A DNA stretch of 26,700 nt, taken from NCBI GenBank assembly GCA_049999725.1, contig JBNGIS010017353.1:1-26700 (forward strand), in the 5' to 3' direction. The notes beneath the pieces are model-generated. The model searched no databases, was not told the origin of the DNA, and worked only from the letters and a program-made list of their open reading frames with translations. The translations under genes were made by a program, and so were the position numbers. Below, piece by piece: positions 19,339 through 26,700 of this stretch (positions are counted from its first letter, which is position 1; the number at the start of each line of letters is the position of its first letter). This stretch comes from Haplomitrium mnioides. Lineage: Eukaryota > Marchantiophyta > Haplomitriopsida > Calobryales.

Positions 19339-19354
19339 GTCGTGCTGATAACGT
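19339..19354 (-). promoter_or_regulatory. LTR 3' end and primer-binding-site-like motif
   Basis: Read on the minus strand the sequence is GGTAACA, then CGTTATCAGCACGA. A terminal CA followed within a base or two by a tRNA-complementary stretch is the normal layout at the 5' LTR/leader boundary. I recall ACGTTATCAGCACGA at this position in other plant copia elements, but I cannot name the tRNA from the sequence alone. The usual initiator-Met primer site TGGTATCAGAGC is not present. Confidence 0.55.
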
Positions 19355-19372
19355 GTTACCGCATGAGCATTG

Positions 19373-19391
19373 CACACACACACACACACAC
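19373..19391 (+). repeat. (CA)n microsatellite
   Basis: An uninterrupted CA run of 9.5 units, close to the end of the candidate LTR. A short GAATGAAT run lies near 19425. Confidence 0.95.
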
Positions 19392-19457
19392 GAAAGCTTT
19401 AGAGAGCGAGAGTCGAATTAATGAGTGAATGAATGAATACAACTCATGATATAGGGT

Positions 19458-19466
19458 TATATATAG
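19458..19466 (-). promoter_or_regulatory. TATA box of the candidate LTR promoter
   Basis: TATATATAA on the minus strand lies 104 bp upstream of the LTR end at 19354, a plausible spacing for U3/R followed by a short R-U5. The call depends on the LTR assignment. Confidence 0.45.
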
Positions 19467-19763
19467 TCTCTATAACACAAGAAGATTTGTTTTTAATGCA
19501 CTGTACACTCAAAGCAAGCCATTTTGATATATAAAACTACATTTTTTTTGCAAATAAGTATTACTAGCGTCAAATTCATGATTTTGCATGCTAAAATTTT
19601 GAAATTGGTTTTTACAAATGCCAATTGAAATAGGAACCCAATAGTGGTTCTTGGTTCAAAGTAGCGGTTGTTTATCTTAGAATTTACAATAAAGCACTAC
19701 TTTTCTGCCCCCAACAAATGTGCCAAATCCGCTTCACCACCGTTCGCAAAACGCAAGAAAAAA

Positions 19764-19812
19764 GAGAGAGCAATCCCCCCTCCCCTCTCCTCCTCCCCTC
19801 CCCCATCACGTG
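19764..19812 (+). repeat. Pyrimidine (C/T) tract
   Basis: A run of CCCCCCTCCCCTCTCCTCCT type, purine-rich on the element strand, inside the candidate LTR. The plus-strand ORFs at 19668-20254 cross it, are low in complexity and carry no recognisable domain, so they are not called as genes. Confidence 0.75.
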
Positions 19813-20582
19813 ATGATGGCTACCTTCCCTTGTGCACATTGTTGTCCTAAAATTGGACAACGATGCTCGCTATCATTGTTGTCACTCTGTTGTCAAGACT
19901 ATCGTCGCCGTTCCTCCTCTCTTTATACTTCTCGTGCTAGGTCTTTGCACTATTGGTCGCCATCATCATCATTGTCTATGTTCTTCAAGTGCAACGCCTA
20001 CGACTCTTTTTACCTCCTTTTTGGCATGCACTTACAACACAATTCATAAATTCTCTTTATTAATAATTCTTGGAGACTACACCCTATCTTTCACTACTTT
20101 TGATCACCCATGTGTGACCAATATCCCTTCCAGGTCCCTTTCTCTTCTCTCCAATTGCTCTGGACTACTGCTCCATGACTACGCCTTAAAGATTGGCTCT
20201 TATGACACCCCTTGCTTGATAGTTATACGAAAAGAACTAACTCATGTTTTTTAGAGCTCTTCCTTGTGCAATCCGAGCTGCATCGTCTAGCAAGTATTGA
20301 CTTGGCTCCCTTGTTATGAATTTGATAGCGCATTCCATCGTCCAAGTTGATCAATGCTCACCCTTGGTCATTTGTTCTTGTTTGATATTGTTTGGTGCTC
20401 CACGTAAAAGTGTCCTTGCTAAATCAAAAACAAATCACACAAAAAAAATTGAAATATTTGAGGCAACCTTGTTCCTAGCTAACTAACATGGGGGTCCTTG
20501 TACCATATGCATAATGGGACCTCCTAATAAATCTCGTAGCTAGTTGAACTAGATAGCTAAACTAACAATTTGTTAGTTGTCT

Positions 20583-21900
20583 CTATTTGTAGCAGCAAAG
20601 ATACATTTCCAACACTCCTACTTGTTTCAAGTTGTTGTATATCCCTATTGTGTTGATCTGCTTGAAGTGTCTTTCTTGGGGCAACACTTTGGTGAGACTG
20701 TTAGCTGCCATCTCCACTGTCATACAACGCTCTAGTTCCACTCCATTGCCAATCACATATGAAGTGATACTGGAAGTAAATGTGTTTGTCTTTAGATAGT
20801 GAACTGGGTTGATGTCAGCTTCATGCACCCAAGGCTATCACATACAAAGAGTTGTGTCTCTTACTTGAATCCAATCAAGCAACCTACAAATCCATGAAGC
20901 TTACTAGCATGCATTTGGCAATGCTCTGTACTTAACTTCAGTTGATGAAAGGGTAATGTTCCTATGCATTTTATTGTTGCAGGAGATAGCTCCATCTCTA
21001 ACAATAAACACATGTCTAGAGTTGGATCTCCTCCCCAATCTACATCACTATTGCTAGTAAGCTTGATAAGTTTATCACCATAGTATGTGATACCAAGATC
21101 CCTTGCACCTTCAAGTACTTTGACAGTTTGCAACCAGCATGAAGTGCAGAATTTGGAAGTTCCTTTCTGATTGAGCTCTTGCATTCTTGTCTCAATCACT
21201 TGTGTCTCCAACATGGATTGTACCCCCTAAGGTCCACCATCTCAAATAGGTACTTAGGCCATGCTTCATGTTGCAGAGAAAATTCAGATACCGCTGAATA
21301 ACAACAAGTTCTATACAATGATTGTGATGATAGAACCCTTTACTGAGCAGCACATGCTCTAATCAGATGTGCATCTAGAATATCTATCACCTTGCAAATG
21401 TCGGTCTATCTTCTCATATCATGCTCATGAGGACCGCTCTAGTCTCTACACAAACTTCTTGAGAAGACACATTCTTTGTGTTCCTCATCAGGTGGCTCAA
21501 ACCCTAGAGGTTGCACCATACAGATCTCTTTTTTGAGATCTTCAATTGGGAAAACTAACTTTACGACCATCTGATGAACTTCTTTATTGCAATGGTCAGC
21601 TAGCAATCAATTGATGTCAACTTCACCACCGTTGGGGTGAATGTATCTTGAAAATATACCTTCTACAGATATCCATAGGCTACAAGGCTTGCCTTAGACT
21701 CGATGCTGGAGCTCCACTCTTGAGCTCCCAACACCCATTTAATAGCTTTCCTGCCTTCTGGTAAATCTCTCAAAATCCAAGCCCCAATATGTATCAAGGA
21801 TTAGTACTCCTATTTTGTAGCCAGCTCCATTTTCCAGCATCATCCCATTCCATGGCCTTCTTAGTGCTGATTCGTTCTTGCTCAAGAACAACTTTTTCTT
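20583..21900 (-). pseudogene. Copia reverse transcriptase / RNase H relic with internal deletion
   Basis: Reverse transcriptase and RNase H copy element RNA into DNA. The relic begins with LPEGRKAIKWV (about 21764-21732). It continues with DTFTPTVVKLTSI (about 21650-21605) and, in another frame, EICMVQPLGFEPP and RSLC (about 21520-21430), all recognisable copia RT blocks. I do not find the YVDD catalytic motif, and the distance to RNase H is too short, so part of RT is deleted. RNase H follows: ARDLGITYYGDKL and SNSDVDWGGDPT at about 21120-21030 (canonical SDADWAGD), then KLSTEHCQM. After a frameshift near 20840 it ends TVEMAANSLTKVLPQERH at about 20720-20670. Several stops and frameshifts make it dead. 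It may belong with the gag at 24800 or to a different copia element. Confidence 0.82.
20609..20624 (-). promoter_or_regulatory. Polypurine tract and 3' LTR start
   Basis: The minus strand reads CAAGTAGGAG then TGTTGG, the usual polypurine tract and TG start of a copia 3' LTR, just after the RNase H C-terminus. The purine tract is short and interrupted. Confidence 0.5.
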
Positions 21901-23679
21901 TAATTTCTTTTCTTACAAGCCTAATGATTAGTTTTCAAAGTCTCTAGGACTTCCTCATAAGTTGCATATAGTACAACAGTGCTCCTCAAACTCGACAAAA
22001 TAATCTCACCAAGTGTTGTTCCCGCAAGGATTATACGAAAAGAACTACGAAACAACGCAAAAACTAACAATTTCAGTCTTTTATGACATACATACATACA
22101 AAACCTAAAAAATTTAGGTATCTAGATTGAATGTTACTTCTGACCATAGAACAAAAGGCATCAAGCTTTTATGCTTGATGGAAGCCTTTACAAAGACCAT
22201 CCAATCCCATTCACGAATGGATTGTGCACGCTTCAACGATATTTAAACTCTTGTTGGAAAGAGCTTCAAGAAATTTCTATCCAAAGAAAACTCAGCAAAA
22301 GGACTTAGCAGTGCTCATCACAACAAAAGCCATTTCAGACCTGGAAATGCAGAAACAGATAAAAAGAAATTAAATTTCTATTCTAACAAGAAGGCAAATG
22401 AATTTTGCTAGAGAGACAAATGAACTTCCTAACTCAGCAATCATGGAATCCAAGAATTTTACTTGCAAACATCACATTCAAGACATGCCATCCAAGAATG
22501 GCATGTCAATTTAATGAATGGGGACAATTTCCAACTGATATGTATAAATAAATCAAGTACTCTCTTGCAAAATAAGCTTTCTTTGAAAAATGGCTAAGAA
22601 ATTGAACTCTTAGTTTTTTTGAATGAACATACTAATTCTGACCTCTGCAGATGGACATGATGTGAAAATACATCCTCCCAAACATTGTGTCCCTTCAGAA
22701 AACTAAAAAATATATATATAAATTAAACACTAAAGGGGTAAAAAGAAAAAATTAGCTAAACTAATGCCAACCCCTACAAAAGAAAATTAAAAACTTAATA
22801 CTTTTCTACCCTCTTGGCATAATGATGACTTATCACTATTTTGACACTTAATAAGCTCTCTAATTTTTTTTATAGGAACAAGTATGAAAAATCTCTCTAT
22901 AAGAACCATGCAATCAAATATGTTCCTTCTTCGCTTCAAATTTAGTCTAAGAAACATAGCAATCTTTTGGGGGACACCCTATTCTCATCTCTTCACCAAA
23001 TCCTAATTATTATAGCTTTTTAAAAAGATCGCAAGAAGATCTTTCCAACAAGTTAAAGATCTCTTGATTTGGAGCAGATTTGGTCCTTCAATTTTATTGA
23101 TGAAGACAAGTCCCGAACTGCAATTTTCCAAGAAATTTGGCGCAGATTTTCAGCTTTGATTTTTTTGGATTTTTTTTTTCTCAGCTTCCTTAGGCAACCT
23201 CGCATTTTGTCACAAACACTGCATCATGTGCTCTATCCTTCAATTCCTCAAGATTGATCTACACACTCATGACTTGTTTTTCCATTTTTCTATCTCCACG
23301 TTGATTCTTTTTGACTGGTCCCTTTTCTTGCTCATGTTCTTAGTTCTGCAACAATCTGTCTAAGAGTTATTTCCTGCAGCTCCATCACTTTTCAATTCTG
23401 AACTTTGCACCACAATTTTCCTTGCTACACGATCAAATTTTCTCACCACCATGAACGGGCGACACTCTCCTCACAAACATTCTTGCTCGAGCTGCCCCTA
23501 CTCACAGAATTATCCCATAAGCGGAGCACCAAAAATCTGGACATGTATATTAACCCTTCCCTCCTTTGTTCTTTCGAGAGGTAGCTCCTTAGTGATCGCA
23601 TAAACTCCACTCTCCTAGGCAGACCTAGCTCAAGACATAGATTAGGACAGAAAATTGGGGCAGGCTGTCCCTCCACCAC
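21901..23679. other. Unassigned interval between RT relic and second gag relic
   Basis: No ORF or domain is convincing. If the gag at 24800 and the RT relic were one element, protease and integrase should lie here. I find no zinc knuckle, DSG, HADVCGP or RVDN motif on the minus strand. The interval holds several short inverted repeats (22154-22189, 22202-22224, 22482-22507) and A+T-rich sequence. It may be an insertion, or a deletion joined to unrelated DNA. Confidence 0.5.
22482..22507. repeat. Perfect 10-bp stem hairpin
   Basis: GACATGCCAT and ATGGCATGTC flank a six-base loop. Two other hairpins lie within 350 bp: CATCAAGC/GCTTGATG at 22159-22180 and CAATCCCATTC/GAATGGATTG at 22202-22224 (one bulge). 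None has a terminator U-tract or a long miRNA-type arm. Confidence 0.8.
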
Positions 23680-24926
23680 TTAAACACAGAGGCTATGCTT
23701 GGCCTTCGACACTTAGTATAGTTTTAATCTTATTTTGGGCGGGTAGTGCTCCCCCTAAATCTGAATTGTCCCCTTCCTCTGCCTCTACAAAAATTTCTGT
23801 TTCTAGAGCGAGAATATTGTCCACTCTATGTAAAGTATGATTCAAGGTTTTGTGGAGGTGCGATAGACCCCGGTGGTTGTTTCTTTGCATTTTCCACGAG
23901 GAGGAGTTGATGTTTTTTGTCTAGTAGAATGTATGCTATGAGTTCAGAGTATCATATGAATCACATGTTGCGATATTGTGATGCTAAAATGAGATTGCTC
24001 ATAGAGAAAGTCGATAGAGTCTTCTGTATTTGCTCCTCGTTGGTCACGGGATGACTACAGGCTGCTTATTGTCAGACAATGCGGAACAATTCACTATTGT
24101 AATTGAATGTGGAGATTAATCCAGTCATGTCTCGCTGCCTCTAGAAAAATTTCTGTTTGTGGAGCGGGAATATTGTCCAGTCCCTGTAAAGTGTGATTCA
24201 GGGTTCTGTGGAGGTGCGGTAGACCCCGATGGTCATTTCTTTGCATTTTTCCACAAGGAGAAGTTGATGTTTTTCATCTAGTAGCATGTATGCTATGAGT
24301 TTATAGTATCGTATGAATCGTTTGTTGCAAGTTTGTCATGCTAAAATGAGATTGCTCATAAGGAAAGTCGATAGAGTCTTTTCTATTTGCTCCTCGTCAG
24401 TCACGAGGTGACCACAGATTGCTAATTGTCAGACAATGCGATACAATTTGCTATTGTAATTGACTATGGACGTATGGTCTTGAACGCGGAGATTAATCCA
24501 GTCGTGTCTTGCTGCAAGAAGCGATATGCTTATTAGATGGTCAAATCTTGGTTTCAGTTCTTCTCACAATAGGCATGGACTGTTGTAGTTCAAGTATTGG
24601 AGTCTTAGAGGTTCCACCAAATGGTGTCGAATCAGAATGAAAGGTCTGGCTGCATTATGAGGGTTTATTCCATCGTCCGTGACGAGTATTTCGTGGATGC
24701 CTTTTGATGTCATGTATGTTGTGACATCTAGTAACCATGATGAGTAATTGGAGCCATCCAATTTCAGGGCTTGGAATTTCATAGATGCTATAGATGCCAT
24801 TGCAGGTATGTGCTCTAATTTTCTGGGAATACTTGTGAATGAGTAAAGTGAACCAGAATAGCTGGCCAATGCAGCGGCTGGATCGAGGCGGCAATTGTTC
24901 TGTACTTTGTACAAACGGGTGATCAA
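23680..24926 (-). pseudogene. Copia gag relic, copy 2, with internal tandem duplication
   Basis: ATG at 24800 (MASIASMKFQALKLDG) aligns with the gag start at 17464. An ATG at 24926 in the same frame is less likely because the homology starts at 24800. The gag core is clear: SNYSSWLLDVTTYMTSKGI, IRHHLVEPLRLQYLN, and after a TGA at 24564 also RFDHL, AARHDWINLRVQDH, EEQIEKTLSTF and KLIAYMLLDEKHQLLLVE. Further in-frame TGA codons occur. The middle part is present twice (23781-24136 and 24137-24515). The zinc knuckle and protease motif are not visible, and homology fades near 23690. This copy is more decayed than copy 1. Confidence 0.88.
23781..24515 (-). repeat. 356/379-bp tandem duplication inside the gag relic
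   Basis: GCCTCTACAAAAATTTCTGT at 23781 and GCCTCTAGAAAAATTTCTGT at 24137 start two copies. Both end near CAGTC(A/G)TGTCT(C/T)GCTGC. The left copy lacks about 20 bp (around GACGTATGGTCTTGAACG). The copies share further features such as AATGAGATTGCTCATA and TGTCAGACAATGC. The same segment is single in copy 1 (about 16798-17180), so the duplication is specific to this relic. Confidence 0.93.
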
Positions 24927-26700
24927 TCCAAAATTTAGTCGATCATAGACCCATGTACTTGTTTATGTTTTCTGCTTTAAGCAGAAAAATGGAAATCTGA
25001 AATGAAAAACAAGAAAGAATCAATTGAATGCGAGTTAATTGATATCTACTACTGAAAAATAAATGAGAAATTGATATTGCTAACAGAAAAAGAGACTGCC
25101 ATGTATGAATGTGTATCTACTCCTACTTGTAGGCCTTTAGCGTGTCCTCCAAGAACTTTTTGTGTATGGGCCTAATTCCCCCGATCGTTGTTGTGCCGCT
25201 CTACAACGCTGATTTTGGAAAAATGAAGAGATAAGAAGTGCTACATGTATGGCTTGATAGTGGGTTTCGCTCGTGGAGGTAACATGAGTCGAGGTTTCTG
25301 TCACAGATGTGTACCCGGTATCAAGATTGGTATCTTGTATTCAGCAGTAAAGATGGTATCCAAGATATCTAAGTCTGAGTACTGAAGGGTATAAACTGAG
25401 AATAGCTGGGAAATAGAGCAGTGCAATATCAAGGTATGTAATGACAGGGAAAGAGAAGAAAAAGTAAATTGTAGATATGTTATGTGTCTCACCTTTCTTG
25501 TCAAGTGTAAGTCTATGAGAGAACAGTGAGGAAATCCAAGAAGGGAAATATGAGTCACTGGTGACAGGCAATTCACAAGACTATGAGGTGTTCTAGAGTA
25601 TCTGCTAGAAATATTTCAGAATCAAAGAGTGTGTCCCCTATGAGGGGTAGATTTGTTCAGAAAAGAAAAAAATCAATCAAGAATAATCAAGAGGTGGGTT
25701 GAAAAGGTTGAACCTTGGTGTTTTGGAGAACTTGAAGTGGCAAGATGAAAGGTGCCTTTTTGTTGAATGTCAATATAGAAATATCATGTGTAGCAGCCTA
25801 TGTGAAGGTATCTCTCACCGAAAATATATGTGACTGTGTTGTTATCCGGAGGAGAGTCCAAGTCACTAGAGTCTGCATTGCTGCATAGATAGATGAGTTG
25901 AACTTGTGCTCTATGGAAGTAGATAAGATCAAGTAGGTGTCTGATATCGAAATCACACATAGATGTAAGATAGTATCAGTAGTTTGATGCCATGTAGGTG
26001 TAAAAATGCCTTGTCTCCCCCTAGTTTGCGATGGTGCTTCTGTCGTGAAAGACAGGTAGAGAACAACAAGCAGGACAACTGTAAACCAAGAATGAAAAAG
26101 GAACAAGAAGACAGTGGTAAGTTTGTGTGCTTATCCTTCAGTGTTAGAGAGGAACAAAAAAGGTAAAAGGAAAGAATGAAGAGTCTAGTGTTGGGTGACC
26201 AAATATGAGTATAGGGGTAGAATAGCAAGCCCATATACCATGGTGTTGAAGAAGAACGGGTGGACACGATGTTACTGTCGGAGACCGAATGAAGAAGAAG
26301 GCGAGAAGCCTGTGCTAGATGGTTTCTAGCAAGGAGAAGGAAAAACCCCGAAGAACCACAAGTAGAAAAGGAAAGAGAAAACGATAGCTCGTGAGTAAAT
26401 GATAGGTTAGTATAGTAGCGTAGTAATGAAAATAGAGAGAGGAAGATAAGACCTTGTTGTTTGTGTTGTCAAAGAGTAAGGAGAATGGACAATGTCAATT
26501 CGTCACAGACGAGGAACAAAAGGAAAAATGAGACAATGCAAATCCATCGCAGGCAATAACAGAATGCTGCGAGCTGAACAGAGGTCAACAACGAAAAAAA
26601 AAAAAGAATGAACGATAGATTAGCAAGTGAAGAGAAAAAAAAATGAAGTGCTCTAGTGAGGATATGGCCAACTGAAGAGAGAACGAGTGGGCGCATGCTC
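24927..26700 (-). mobile_element. Leader region of copia copy 2 (continues past the window)
   Basis: The sequence right of the second gag parallels the copy 1 leader: TAGTCGATCA at about 24940, TTGTTTATGTTTT at 24960, a GAAATGAAA-rich stretch, then GAAGTGGCAAGATGAAAGGTG near 25730 against GAAGTGGCTAGATGCAGTGT near 18132. The right part is purine-rich like 18900-19340, but the 24-bp minisatellite is not seen. The ORFs here (25301-25576, 25798-26106, 25953-26267, 26469-26696, all minus) are low-complexity frames with no recognisable domain. No LTR end is reached before the window stops. Confidence 0.6.

Larger units (their letters stand above)
15260..19353 (-). mobile_element. Ty1/copia retrotransposon relic, copy 1 (leader, gag-protease, integrase)
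   Basis: In element order, from high to low coordinates, the parts are a primer-binding-site-like motif (about 19339-19353), a 1.9-kb leader, gag and protease (17464-16139) and integrase (about 15990-15260). The order gag, protease, integrase is that of Ty1/copia elements. No reverse transcriptase or RNase H follows on the low-coordinate side, so the element is truncated after the integrase core. Stops and a frameshift break every coding part. The copy is related to the gag relic at 23680-24926, and the two leaders are also recognisably alike. Confidence 0.85.
17465..19353 (-). mobile_element. Long untranslated leader of copia copy 1
   Basis: Between the gag start and the primer-binding-site-like motif lie 1.9 kb without a coding signal. 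The part next to gag (17520-17760) matches 24840-25090 beside the second gag, with shared stretches such as TAGTCGATCA and TTGTTTATGTTTT. A further match joins about 18130-18195 to 25730-25800 (GAAGTGGC, CTTTTTGTTGA/CTTTTGTTGAGTG). Element-sense it is pyrimidine-rich. It contains a 69-bp doublet and a 24-bp minisatellite, listed separately. The ORFs at 18727-19149 minus and 19022-19348 plus are low-complexity and not treated as genes. Confidence 0.65.
19354..20614 (-). mobile_element. Candidate LTR (TG at 20614 to CA at 19354), about 1.26 kb
   Basis: On the minus strand the interval begins TGTTGGAAATG directly after the RNase H relic and a short purine-rich AAGTAGGAG, as a 3' LTR should. It ends GTAACA directly before the primer-site-like motif, as a 5' LTR should. 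TGTT and AACA form a short inverted pair at the ends. A TATATATAA promoter motif lies about 100 bp before the CA end. The simplest reading is one LTR shared by two tandem elements. The alternative is two unrelated LTR fragments that happen to abut. No second copy of this LTR is in the window to test it. Confidence 0.4.

Noticed and set aside
19668-20254. Plus-strand ORFs of 60 to 140 codons
   Set aside because: They overlap one another, are rich in Ser, Cys, His and Pro from a C/T tract, have no domain, and lie in the candidate LTR on the opposite strand.
22482-22507. microRNA precursor or terminator
   Set aside because: The stem is only 10 bp with a six-base loop and no long arms or U-tract.
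23443-23890. Short ORFs on both strands near the second gag
   Set aside because: They overlap in several frames and partly cover the decayed gag; none resembles integrase or protease.
25301-26696. Minus-strand hydrophobic ORFs of 75 to 104 codons
   Set aside because: They overlap in different frames in pyrimidine-rich leader sequence, which produces Ser/Leu/Phe-rich frames by composition.

Overview
The window looks like repeat-rich nuclear DNA of a land plant. The evidence is Ty1/copia retrotransposon relics of plant type, one AAACCCT heptamer (the plant telomere motif) in most units of a long satellite, pyrimidine-rich splice-acceptor-like sites, and A+T-rich spacers without bacterial gene packing. 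The species cannot be named from the sequence. Four 10-N gaps at 4107, 7015, 8883 and 12710 show it is a draft scaffold. I see no tRNA, rRNA, CRISPR array or intact protein-coding gene of known family.

Left end (1-1490): a possible small two-exon gene (73-231 and 903-1490). Its reading frame agrees across a proposed 671-bp intron, but an in-frame TAG lies at 1086-1088, so it is probably a pseudogene. The intron holds a 24-bp minisatellite (523-820) with a perfect 34-bp palindrome.

Centre (1531-13019): an 11.5-kb, one-direction satellite with a basic unit of about 53 bp, roughly 220 units by length. There are two sequence classes in blocks. Class B carries AAACCCTCTAAG (about 1531-2040 and 4511-13019). 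Class A carries AAAAGCTGTAAG (about 2041-4510). Frequent 30-bp units come from one recurrent 23-bp deletion. There are shorter and longer higher-order duplications and two small inverted pieces. Two of the four gaps have identical 47-bp flanks, so they look like unmerged contig overlaps.

Right of the array (13020-15250): A+T-rich DNA with one unrecognised 82-codon ORF (13286-13534) and a 52-bp minisatellite (14066-14325). The latter shares an exact 17-bp motif with the minisatellite on the other side of the array.

Right third (15260-26700): decayed Ty1/copia retrotransposon sequence, all on the minus strand. In element order (right to left) it holds a second gag relic with a 2-kb leader (23680-26700), an unassigned stretch (21900-23680), a reverse transcriptase/RNase H relic (20583-21900), a possible LTR (19354-20614), a primer-binding-site-like motif, a long leader (17465-19353), gag-protease (16139-17464) and integrase (15260-15990). 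The coding parts carry multiple stops and frameshifts. The integrase still has its D, D-35-E triad, but a stop codon sits before the E. Nothing here appears able to transpose by itself.
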